Shown here: in pieces, positions 11,893 through 21,764 of the stretch
Numbering within the stretch: the first letter of the stretch is position 1
Layout: every line of letters starts with the position of its first letter
From: Prototheca cutis
Lineage: Eukaryota > Chlorophyta > Trebouxiophyceae > Chlorellales > Chlorellaceae
DNA: 64,000 bases
NCBI GenBank assembly: GCA_002897115.2
Contig: BCIH01000002.1
Span: 577,400-641,399, forward strand
Direction: 5' to 3'
Program-made: the position numbers and the translations under genes
Notes under the pieces: generated by a model
Database searches by the model: none
Told to the model about the DNA's origin: nothing
The model's input: the letters and a program-made list of their open reading frames with translations, nothing else

Positions 11893-12710
11893 TCACCCCC
11901 CATGCAGCGTGGAAATGAAGGTTATCCGGTCCTTCTCAGCAAGCACAGTGTCCAGCGTCCCGCTGCATAGGGGGAGAATGATTGGAGTTCATCACCAAGG
12001 GGTGCCAGGGATTGCTCACACATATCACGGCAATCCTTTCTTTCCAAACGCACCTCAGCTCCCAGTCAGTATCGTTGACCAGCACCAGGATGCCCGGCCT
12101 CCTGTAGTCAAGGGTTGAGTGATGATAGTGGTTGGTTTGCTGTATGGACGTGTTTTTCGAGAGAAAGGGAGGTTGGGTGTGCGGATAAACAACGGCTTCC
12201 AATATGTGAGGGTTGCAAAAGAACAGCCTGCAAGCCGGTGGGGACACTGAACCCTGCACCTGCCACCCCACGCACACAGAGTTGCCTTGGACAAAGAGTT
12301 CAGGTCTGGAGGACAGGAGGTTGTCCCGGGCCCAAAAGATGAGCTTTCCTAGCGTCAACTGTTTTGTGGGAAAATAGGGTGAATGGAGCTTGGTACTGGG
12401 AGATGCTCTCTCTCTCAATCATCAGCCCACAGCGGCCGGTCCTCTGGCAGCAGCCAGGGGAACGACAGCTGACAGCTGTCAGCACTCAGAGAATGGGTGC
12501 TCTAACAAACACACTGACCTCGCCATCCTCTGTGGGAATGTCTGCATCAATGGTCTTCCGGTTGTCAAAGAGCAGGTCCAGGCCGCCGCTGCAGTCAGGG
12601 GGCACGGCCAAAGCTCTTCAAAGCTATGCACGTTACCCGGCATGAAGACATCTGCAAGAGCATGCACGTCGTTTGAAAGTATACCTGAACTCCAGGGTGA
12701 CGTGGACCAT
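11893..12710 (-). CDS. URM1: URM1 ubiquitin-related modifier / sulfur carrier
   Basis: Five small exons (12685-12710, 12519-12588, 12276-12358, 12054-12101, 11893-11962) splice in phase to 98 residues, the normal URM1 length. Landmarks in order: MVHVTLEFSGGLDLLFD, LTLGKLIFWARDNLL, SSRPELFVQGNSVRPGILVL, VNDTDWELSG, and the C-terminal ITFISTLHGG. The terminal diglycine is adenylated and thiocarboxylated by the UBA4/MOCS3 enzyme. The thiocarboxylate then feeds sulfur to wobble-uridine thiolation of tRNA in the cytosol, and URM1 can also be conjugated to lysines. The stop codon directly follows GG, so no processing protease is needed, unlike UFM1 at 20.8 kb. Introns are about 90-175 bases. Confidence 0.96.
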
Positions 12711-13205
12711 CGCAGTAGGGCCCAGGCTTCGGAGCCCCTGCAAAGTCCGGCCGCCCCTCTTCAGGTCCGCGCCAGGCCGCTGGCTGCGCCCACACAGCAG
12801 ACACCGTCTGCCTCTCAACTGCAGTTTTATGGAACAATGTAAATGCAAGTACAACTTGCTGGTACTGGCCTTGGATTTTCCTGTGCGTTGGCACGTCGCG
12901 GTGGATTGGCGTGCATGGGCTTGGCCGTCGCTCGGAAATAAAGTGATCGGCGAATCCCACCTACGCAGCGTTATATCACGTGGAAAACGGTTGCATACAG
13001 CCATTCCACTGCTGAACCATGTCAGCATCGTTGCTTGCAAAACATTGACCAAGCCGCAGCCAAGCTGGAAGCAAGCTGCAGCACGAGGTCCCTTGGTCGT
13101 TCCCTGCCGCCGGTTGCAAGGCTGCCCGGGTTGGCTGCTGCCCAGCGCCACTGCGCTGCCCGGGCAGCTGCAAGCGGCCGGCGTTCCTGGGCACAATGTA
13201 GATCG

Positions 13206-14581
13206 ATGTGTAATGGGGTGGTGCTCCAGGATGTAGCGAAGACTACGCACGAGGCCTTCGACGGCACCCTCCAGACCGGCACCGTCCACCTGCACCTCCT
13301 GGGCAAGGACAAGGTGAGGATGCGGGGCTGCATGCATGCATTCTTGATTGAGTGCTGTTCTCATGTGTCTCGCAGGATGTGAAATCTGCCACATGCACCC
13401 ACACGAAGGTGCACACGCCTGACAACAACTTCTTCTACAGGTGCACGAGCCCGAGACGGTCGAGCACTATGCCTCCCTGCTTCCCACTGCCGAGCTCGCA
13501 GCGTGTGGGTCTGCTCAGGATCGTGCCGTTCAGGAGCACCGCATCGTTTCGCGGGGCCTCCTGCGAGAGACGCTGGCACTGTATGCACCGGGCCGCCCGG
13601 CGGCCAGGGAGCTTGCTCTGGTCCGAGGGCCGCACGGCAAGCCGGCCCTGGCGCCCGAGGCGAACTCCACACGCATCTGTTTCAATGTCAGCAACACAGG
13701 CGACTGCATAGGTGCGGGCCCGCTGTTGGGAGTGGTGCGTTCACAGCAGGGTTCCTGGGTGACAGCCCCTGTCTTGCGTTGTGCAGCCGAACTGGATGGG
13801 CAAAGACGCCTCCGGATTGCCACTGCAGGCGTAGCTGTAGGCGCGGGCGAGCTGCTGCTGGGGCTGGACTTGGAAGCGAGCGACAGACCGCTGCGCAATG
13901 CCGCACTTTCTTTTGCGCGGCGACGCTTTTCCAAGCTCGAGGCGGAGGCCGTGGCAGGTGGGTGGGTGGGTGTCACGTGGGTTGGAACAGGGCGCCCTGT
14001 GTCTGGGAGCCACGCCTGGGTGCAGTGGCCTTCTGCCCAGCACGACGTGTGTGGACAGGCACTTCAGAACCCTGAGACCTACCCACAAACCCGAGACACG
14101 ACTCGCAGCCTGTGCAAGTGAAAGGGATCAGGCGCAGCTGTTCCTGCGGTTCTGGGTGCTCAAGGAGGCATACCTCAAAGCCCTGGGCATCGGCATCGCC
14201 GGGTCTGGAGGCCTGCGTGGCTTTGGGTTCCAATTCAAGGCCTGGGGGTGCGGCGGCCAAGGAAGTTCCAACGCAACAGCTGAAGCCGCAGCAGGATCCA
14301 TCACCCTGCACCATCGAGACGACAACTGGCCGATGGGCCCCAGAGACAATCCAGACGACCCATCGCTGGCGTGGTGGTTTTGGTTGCTCAGACCCCGGCC
14401 GGGCATGCTGGGTGCGGTGTGTCTCCAGGGCCGCGACCCCAGTGCTCCTCGAGCGCTGCGCTGCTTTGACGTCCTCGCACCGGGGTCAAAAGGCCGTGCC
14501 CCGGCTGAGGCGTTCCTAGTAGAGGCCACAGGCATGCAGCTTGCTGGTTTGAGGATGCCCATGGCCAATGCAAGACTCTGA
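13206..14581 (+). CDS. 4'-phosphopantetheinyl transferase (Sfp/LYS5 type)
   Basis: Four exons (13206-13313, 13441-13711, 13787-13957, 14109-14581), 340 residues. Sfp-type signatures are in order: VHLHLLGKDKV, RGPHGKPAL, FNVSN (117-121, usually FNxSH), GLDLE (152-156, the Mg2+-binding acidic pair) and WVLKEAYLKA (199-208, the 'W-KEA-K' motif). The enzyme moves phosphopantetheine from CoA to a serine of carrier proteins. The mitochondrial ACP at 49.35 kb is a candidate substrate. The second intron (75 bases) keeps the frame open, so a retained form would add 25 residues. The start at 13206 is the first ATG in frame; an upstream targeting exon cannot be excluded. The Asn in place of the FNxSH histidine is odd. 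Confidence 0.85.
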
Positions 14582-14944
14582 CTGTACTCCTTTCGCCGAC
14601 CGCTCTCTTCCCCCACCCTGGGAGCCCCTCACCCTGGATTCTCCTCAGCACCACATAACGGAACCCAAGCTTGACTCTGAAAAAAGGGCAAACAGCACCC
14701 CAGAGGGGGAAAAAGATGCAGGCATCACAAGGAAATTGTTCATACTTCAGAGGTACAAGAGTCGCAAAGGGATAACGCCCGGGTAGAGCGTGTTCTTGGC
14801 GGGCACAGGGGCCTCCCAGGGCCAGAGATGAGCCGGAGTCGGCCCCAGCCATGCAATGGCAGAGCACTCGCATGTCTCAAGCATCCGTCGCCCCGGCACC
14901 GAGGTCGTCGGCCCATGCGCTCGCGAAATCGTCGGTCCATGTGC
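14582..14944. other. Convergent intergenic stretch
   Basis: 3' sides of the PPTase and PRA1 genes. I see nothing coding here. Confidence 0.5.
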
Positions 14945-16094
14945 TCACACGACCGTGGCCACTGGCGGCCGCAGCGGCGGCAGCGCCGAGCCGGCTCCGC
15001 CTGTGAACAGCGACAGCAGTCCCGGTGCTTGCGTCTGCACAGTTGTTGTCGGTGTGGATGGTGCGGTGTACAAGACATTCACTTCCTGGCTTGGATTGCG
15101 TTGTGTCGGGTTGAATTCAACGTGCACGGAGGGAGGCATTTCCAGCACTCCCCCTTTCCTTCACCACCGCCATCATCATGGCAACAACAATCCCTGCAAT
15201 CTCAAAGTTCCACAAAATTCCACAAAATCTACCTCGGGCATTTCGTCGAGGAAGAGGTCGTCGGGGACATGAAAGGCGCCGTGGAGGCCGATGACCAGCG
15301 CGGACAGGCCCAGGGCGTAGAAGAGCACGGTCCCCACGCTGGTGAGGAGGAAGACGACGACGAGGGATCCGACGGCGAGGCCCAGGAACTTTTCGCGCTC
15401 GCTGACCTCGCGGCCATTGAATGAAAAGGGCGAGGAGCGGATGAGGTAGGCGTAAAACCAAACCATGGCCAGCACCGCCAGCACGATGATGGACCAGGGG
15501 TGGAACAGCATGACCAGCGCCGTCGTGCCAACGCCCACGATGCCGTAGTTCACACGGAAGTAGGCAAAATTCTTGCGCAGCCGGCCAACGGCCTGTGTGC
15601 GTCGAAGTTTGTTTTGGGGCTCAAGGTGGGTGGGATTTCTGGGCACCCTGTTGCAGGCACCTAGAATGATGTAGGGAGCAAGGGCACGGCCGCACTTGAA
15701 TCCCTCTTCCCAAGACCCCCCCTCTCAACCAGCCACCCTCACCTCGCTGGAGCTAGCTGGCTTGGCAAAGCTGTTCTTGTCAAAGACCTCGCCCCAGGGC
15801 TTGGCCTGCAGCAGGGACACCCGGCATGCGCTCTGGGGACACCAAACAATGTGTCTGCAGGCAGGACGAGGGCGATCACCCACGCGCCCGAGCCGTGTCT
15901 AGGCCCACCGGTGCCTCCATGGGCCTCACCTCGCGGAAGGAGGCCGCAGCGTTCTCCTTCAGCGTCGTCACCACATTGGTCAGCATGCCACCAACACGAG
16001 CATGTTGTTGAATCTGGAGCTCGGTGCCCACCACCGGCGGGGCCTCCGCAACCTCTGCCTGGGCTCCAGACTCCGGGCCCACTTGTGGTGCCAT
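14945..16094 (-). CDS. PRA1-family (prenylated Rab acceptor) membrane protein
   Basis: Four exons (15930-16094, 15743-15805, 15233-15592, 14945-15085), all phase 0, 242 residues. The PRA1 signature WGEVFDKNSFAKPAS, then AVGRLRKNFAYFRVNYGIVG, spans two exons. It is followed by two hydrophobic hairpins (ALVMLFHPWSIIVLAVLAM and LGLAVGSLVVVFLLTSVG) and HVPDDLFLDE. PRA1 proteins sit in ER/Golgi membranes and bind prenylated Rab GTPases during vesicle traffic. The last exon adds a Thr/Pro/Gly-rich tail (NVLYTAPSTPTTTVQ...) that is not part of the core family. It is read only if the GAG/GTAGAT donor is used; without splicing the protein ends about 18 residues after the donor. Confidence 0.88.
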
Positions 16095-16386
16095 CAGTTC
16101 AGGCTGGACAACGGGTGCCGCGGTGCCTCAGTAGAGACCAGAAGCACGCCAAATGCCTGTAGATGAAAACTCCTTGTTGTTACAAAGCCCGCATGGCCAG
16201 ATCAGGGGCATTCCTGTCCACCCCCTGTGCCTCGGCGCTCGACGCGGTTTCTTGGCGGACTCGGCTCAGCTCAATCCCAGATCTCATCGAGTGCTCGCCT
16301 GATCCCAGTCTCGCGACCACAGGCAGCTCAGCGCCCATCGCACAACACATCTGCTCTTAAAATACGATAGTGCCACTAATAACTGA

Positions 16387-17285
16387 ATGGTTGGGAGCCT
16401 GTCAACGGTGGTTGGTCGCCCTCCAGGTCGCACGAGCACTGCGAACTGGTTTGGAAGCCAGAAGCCTGGTACACATGGCCCCGGCGCCAGGAGGTCCAGG
16501 GGCCTCCTGCTGCGTCCGAGCACAGTGCCCGTGGACTGGCATGCGCACCCTTCACTGGTATGCCTTCCCTTTGGTGGCTCATATTTTGGCTACTGACTCT
16601 TTGGGGCCAAACCCGCTGGCCGGCAGACTGGATCAGTGGGCTGGGTGAAGTTTTTCTCATTCGCACATGTGATTCTCTTTGGTTGCAGCACACATGCTGT
16701 GCGAAATCCGCTGACCAACATGGGAATGGACCTGGGGGAGAGGCATCTACGGCTGAGACTCCAGGGCGCATGGAGCGGCTGGCGTGGGACCGGCTGGCAG
16801 AACTGCAGGAGGCCACGATGCAAGCATTGAAACAGGAACGGGAGCAGTTGCTGGCGGAGCGTGCCGATCACTGCAACCAGATAACTGCCCTGCATGAGGA
16901 GATCCAGCTCCTGCACAAGGCCCTGCGATCGTCGCCCATTCCAGCGGCCAGGACAGGCGGTAGGGCGACACGTCCTCTGGCCTTGCCCATTGAAGATCAA
17001 GGGCCAGTCATGCCACCAGGATCCCCAAACCGTGTGCCTGCATCATCTTCCCAGCCACCTCGCCGTGCACGGGCAGGGCATGTCCCCACGCCGGCATCCT
17101 CCTGGCAGGATGATTTCCGAGCGACAATGCAGCTCGCAGCGGCGGGTGAGGACATCCTCCGCATCCCCGCAGACGAGTTTGGACAGTTTCTGAGCCGACA
17201 GCTCGAGGACGCCGGCAACGGTGTCACGGAGAAGCACACGGTTGTTGTTGAGACAGAGACAATCTGCGGGGAGCAGGGGTCGTGA
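16387..17285 (+). CDS. Coiled-coil protein of unknown function
   Basis: Two exons (16387-16557 and 16689-17285) join in phase 0 across a GTATGC...TTGCAG intron to give 255 residues. The N-terminal quarter is basic and Gly/Pro/Ser-rich (VVGRPPGRTSTANWFGSQK). The centre has a clear coiled coil starting at MERLAWDRLAELQEATM and running through EREQLLAERADHCNQI and ALHEEIQLLHKAL. A Pro/Ser-rich linker follows, and a C-terminal acidic helix (LRIPADEFGQFLSRQLEDAG). No catalytic family is recognised. The head-to-head position with the PRA1 gene (about 290 bases apart) suggests a shared promoter region. Confidence 0.55.
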
Positions 17286-17880
17286 CCCGGCAGGCGCTTG
17301 GTCCGTCGAACCTTGCCACCAGTTCTTCTTCTTGCATGACTCACAAGTACCTCCCCATTTCATTTCATTTCGCACCCAGCGTTCAATGCGCTGGATTTTC
17401 TGCCGAATTGCATAGAACGGCCTCACGCTTGCATCAATTCGTTTGTTCTGGGGTCCAGACGAACTGAAACCAACTCCTGTGGGACAGGTGAGGGGGGCCC
17501 CCTCTAGCAAATACTGCGACCGCTCACACGCAAGAGAGCACCTTTGTCATGACAGAGGCATTGTGGTGCAAATATTCTTACTAGGTAATGTTGTAGGTGG
17601 CGATGCGTGAAGCAGCATGATAGAGTTTCCCATCGAGCACCAGAACCTGGAGGCCACCCAAGGGCCCCACTGTGCCAGCAGATGCTGGGAACGGCAGGCC
17701 CCCTCGCCCGACATGTTTCTCCCCAAGATGTGTCTCGAGTTCTCATCCCACATCGATGCGTACCTTCATCATATAATGAACGCAACATAACAGAAGCAAG
17801 GAACCCGCAAGATATCGTAATAGGGAGTTTGTTGGGGCCCGCATTAATTGGCAAGAGGGCTTCTTGGCCTCGAGGGCGGC
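17286..17880. other. Intergenic, no gene seen
   Basis: About 600 bases between the coiled-coil gene and the sulfate-binding-protein gene on the same strand. Short open frames show no family motif. The downstream gene's promoter should be here. Confidence 0.45.
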
Positions 17881-20455
17881 ATGGCTGCCGCTCGGGGCAG
17901 CGCAAACCTCAATACGCAGCTTGCCTGCAGCCCAGACAGCAGGTATGCTGTCGTTGGATGCTCGCATTTTCCCGTGTGGCACTTGGTGGTGCACAGGCAT
18001 CGCCTTGCATGGTTGGTCCCGCACCTGAGGCCCTTAACCTGTTCCTATCCACAGCCCCCCGTGCTTCCCTCGAAACCTGCAGCTGCCAAGTTCACCTTGG
18101 CGAGCGGCGCCAGAGATCAGGCATCTCTGGCAATGGGCATGGGAATTCTGCAAAGGACAAGGTCCACGCGGTGCTGAAACTGATCAGGTGGCTGAAGGGG
18201 ATGGGGTGGCATTGGTCTTTGCAGGGTTGCCTTTGGGGAGACGTTTCCAGTCCCTCATGCTGTCGCACAATGATGGCTGATTGACTGACCCAAGTCCTCC
18301 TTTCCACACCACCCCCTGAACCGTGCAGTCGACATGCTGCATGGATTGGGCTCTCCGTTCCGCTGACTGTCGCGATCCCAGCCGCAGGAGCAGCGCCCTG
18401 CACTGGCCACGGCGGCCCAGGGCCGTTGCCGCCGGGGGGTGGGGGGGGCGACGGGGGCGGTCCGCCCCCCTCTGGGTCCCAGGGCCCGCAGGAGGTGTTT
18501 AGCCTCGCGGCCGGCAATTCCCTGATGCTCACCCTGACCTCGTTTGCCGTGACCAGACGGGCATATTCCAAGGTGCGCTGTTGGGCTTGGCGTGGGAGTC
18601 TGTCTCTGGATGCACCTGGGCATAAGAGTTGAACTGGGAGCAGCCTGCGTTCACCAAGCACACAGGCACATGGTTCATTTCCTGTCCTGGAACATGCCTT
18701 TGTTCTGTCATGCCTCTCTCGATGGCCTTTCTGCAGATTACGCAGCAATTTACGAGGATGTACAAGGCCAAGACGGGGGTGGACGTGCGATTTCGGATGA
18801 CGTTTGGTGGCTCTGGGACGCAGGCCCGTGCGGTGATCGAGGGCCTGCCCGCTGAAATCGTGGCGCTGGCCCTGCCCCTGGACATCATCAAGATTGTGGA
18901 GGCCGGTCTCATGTCCCCCGACTGGGCCTCCCGCTTTCCCTTGAACTCTGTGGTCGTGGAATCCGTCGTCAGTATCGTCACTCGCAAGGGCAACCCTTTA
19001 CGAGTCACGGGTTGGGACGACCTCATCCGGTGAGATATTGTTCTTAGGGTTTGTTTTGTTGTGCTTCTATGGGGGCTAGGCATTGTGGACAGGGAGGACA
19101 GCTGTCATGCCCTGATTTGAAGTTGTGAAGCCAACACGGTGTTGCCAGCCGTGTTCCCCTCCCCCCCCCTCCTTCTTCCCCCAACACACACACACACACA
19201 CACGCGCGCGCGCTGCCCACCCCGACAATGCAACACCCAATAGGGATGACATAAGAATCATCGTGGCCAACCCTCGGACTGCGGGCGTGGCGCGCTGGAT
19301 CTTCCTGGCGCTCTGGGGCGTACACTTGGACAGGGGCGAACAAGCCGCCATGGATTATGTGACCAAGGTTTGTTTGACCCAAGGCTTTGTGTCGGTTTTT
19401 TTTTCAGTTTTTTCCCCCTCCTTCTCGAATGACCCTGGGGCGACCATCCAACCAAGCAGTCTTGCCCACGCCGATCCCTGTCATCACCTGCCAGGTGTTT
19501 GAGAGGGTGATCATCCAGCCCCGAGATGCCCGCGAGGCGAGCGATGTGTTTTACAAGCAGGAACGGGGGGATGTGCTACTTACCTATGAGAACGAGGCCG
19601 TCTTCTCCAACCAGATTGTTTCCCCCGACGATCCACTCCCGGTCATCTCCCCCGAAAACAACGTCCGGGTCAGCTGGAGATCGGGGGTTGTTCTCGTGGT
19701 TGATTGATGGGTTGATGCATGGATGGCAGCATGCTGTTCAAAGAAACCAATGCCGGGTGTACTCTATTACAGGACACTGCAAAGCCCTGTGGTGTTGCAG
19801 TCCACCAACAAAAAATAAAAATGCACACCCCGCATAGCCCCCTTCTTGAACGACGACAGATCCAGTGCCCGGTTGCGCTGGTTGATCGAAATGTGGAAGA
19901 AAGCGGGCCCGTGGCCAAGGAGGCTGCCACGGCGTTTGTCAACTACCTCTACACCCCAGAGGCCCAGCAGCACTTTGCCGAATGCGGGTTCAGGTGAAAG
20001 GGGTGCCCCCGGCGGGGTTTGAGGGTGTGCGGCTGCTGGAGCAACTGCAAGCAAAGCGTCCGTCCACCGGCAGTACACCCTCACTGGAACACTCCCCATC
20101 TCGACAGGTCGCATGTTGGCGAGGTGTTTGAACAAACGAAGCTTCCCGTGATCAAAGACACGTGGACAGTCGAGCAGCGGCTTGGCACCTGGCAGCACGT
20201 GACCAAGCGCTTCTTTGGAGATTCGGTGAGCTCCTGGCAGTGGTGACGTGTGTGGGAAGGAGCAGCGATAAAGCTGATGAGACCGGTGTCGTCTTGGCGG
20301 CGCAGACTCAATCGCCGGCAGCATGTCCCAATGTATATTCTCAAAGTCAGACCTCCAAACATCCATTCATCCTGCAGGGGATTCTGGACAAGATGCAGAG
20401 GGATGTCTCCAAGCGCATCATGGAGGCCCGCAGGGCTGGGAAAAGTCTGTTTTAA
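17881..20455 (+). CDS. SBP1: Chloroplast sulfate-transport substrate-binding protein
   Basis: Nine exons (17881-17942, 18083-18187, 18329-18572, 18737-19029, 19244-19367, 19495-19668, 19860-19993, 20108-20225, 20378-20455), 443 residues, all phases consistent. Bacterial Sbp/CysP signatures appear: LTLTSFAVTRRAYSK, MTFGGSGTQARAVIEGL, IVALALPLDIIKIVEAG, VANPRTAGVARWIFLALWG and LVDRNVEESGPVAKEA. In Chlamydomonas, Sbp works with SulP, SulP2 and Sabc to import sulfate into the plastid. The first about 60 residues look like a transit peptide, followed by a hydrophobic stretch (WIGLSVPLTVAIPAAGAA) and a Gly/Pro linker before the mature domain. Placement of the first two exons is inferred from phase. 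The rest rests on family similarity. Confidence 0.88.
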
Positions 20456-20773
20456 GGGCTGACCTGAGATTGCACAGCAGCCGATCCAATAATGGCGGCC
20501 GGCTGGAAGGAAAATTCGGTGGCCAGTTCCGCAGGAATGGTCAGATCGTTTCAGGATGTAAACGCGGTGCGCTAGAGACCAATACTGAAGTTCTGGCTAC
20601 GCGACCAGCAGACAATGCATTCATTCTAGGTTCAAAGCACTGATCTGTGGAGGCGAGTGGGCCCTCGTATCCGAGCGCGTTCGCTTCGGAAGGTTGCGCT
20701 GCGCTCGGCTCACCTCCCATTTCCCAGTTCCAGCGAGGAGTGCGACTGTGCACCGGCGCTCCGGATAGCAGCA
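20456..20773. other. Spacer between SBP and UFM1 genes
   Basis: About 320 bases holding the 3' UTR of the sulfate-binding gene and the UFM1 promoter and 5' UTR. No exon is seen. Confidence 0.5.
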
Positions 20774-21014
20774 ATGTGAGAAGCGACACGTCGATCATGA
20801 GCTGTCTTGTGACAGGATCATTCCGCACGCTTCGACATGAAGGAACCTTCTGCACCCCACTGGACCCATACAGGAGCAAGGTCACGTTCAAGGTGGTGCT
20901 CACCTCCGATCCCAAGCTTCCTTACCGCGTGTTCAGTGTGCCGGAGGAGGCTCCCTTCACAGCAGTGCTCAGATTTGCAGCAGAGGAGGTGGGCTTTGGT
21001 GGGTGGGTGTGTGT

Positions 21015-21071
<57 letters not shown>

Positions 21072-21570
21072 CGGGGCATTGCAGCGCAGTAGCCATCACA
21101 CCTCACAGGCCGCTCGTTGCCGGCAGCCAAATGTCGCTCCCCCAGGATTGCCTTGTTTTCTCCTATGTGTCGAGCCTGAGCATGATCTGATGACTGTCCC
21201 GTCCCAACGCCGGTGCAGTTCAAGGTTCCTGCGGCGACGAGCGCAATCATCACCAATGGTGTGGCGCCGGTGTTGAGGGCGGTGGGTGCTGCATTGATGC
21301 GTGATTGGGAGCAGAATGTGGAATAAACTGTTCTCCAGCTGTGGGTTCATGGATGGTGTGCCCATCAAGGCCATGTGCAAATGTTGATGGGTCTAAGTCC
21401 CGGGATCCCATGAGGTGCACCAATGCCAAACCCCCGCCCCCTGTCCCCCCGCCACCCAACTAGATGGCGTGGGCATCAACCCTTCTCAGTCTGCTGGCGA
21501 TGTGTTCCTGAAGCATGGCAGCGAGCTCCGGCTCATCCCACGGGACCGTGTCGGCTGCAGTGTCCTGTAG
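20774..21570 (+). CDS. UFM1: UFM1 ubiquitin-fold modifier precursor
   Basis: Four coding pieces (20774-20775, 20874-20988, 21219-21258, 21464-21570) give 87 residues. The protein is unmistakable: [79 protein letters not shown]. The mature protein ends at Gly83, as in human UFM1. The extension after it is CSVL, to be removed by a UFSP protease. UFM1 is conjugated to ribosomal protein uL24 (RPL26) at the ER during ribosome quality control. No ATG precedes SKV in the main exon. The start codon appears to be split AT/G across an intron (GTGAGA donor, ATACAG acceptor). Intron 2 contains a run of about 57 G. Confidence 0.95.
21015..21071 (+). repeat. 57-base poly-G run in UFM1 intron 2
   Basis: Uninterrupted G run preceded by GT dinucleotides, just inside the intron that follows the FAAEE exon. 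The length may be affected by sequencing or assembly. Confidence 0.85.
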
Positions 21571-21616
21571 CATCATTGATATGCACCCATTCGTCCAATA
21601 AAGGCGTTGTAAGGAA

Positions 21617-21657
21617 CCTCCCTCCCTCCCTCCCTCCCTCCCTCCCTCCCTCCCTCC
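21617..21657. repeat. (CCTC)n microsatellite 3' of UFM1
   Basis: About ten tandem CCTC/CCCT units between the convergent UFM1 and lysyl-tRNA synthetase genes. Confidence 0.9.
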
Positions 21658-21764
21658 GAGGAAGAAAGGGGGAGGGTGCGTAGTGGCCATCCTTACAGGA
21701 CAAACCGCCAAAACCTCATGTGCAGACGGTGCATTGGAAACCAAGCAAACCCTTGCATTCCCCA

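Noticed and set aside
13712..13786. Extra 25 PPTase residues
   Set aside because: In frame, but bounded by GTGCGG and TGCAG. Removing it gives spacing between FNVSN and GLDLE closer to the family.
21015..21071. Poly-G as a designed or functional coding tract
   Set aside because: It lies inside an intron. Length may be inflated by assembly, so only its strand pattern is reported.
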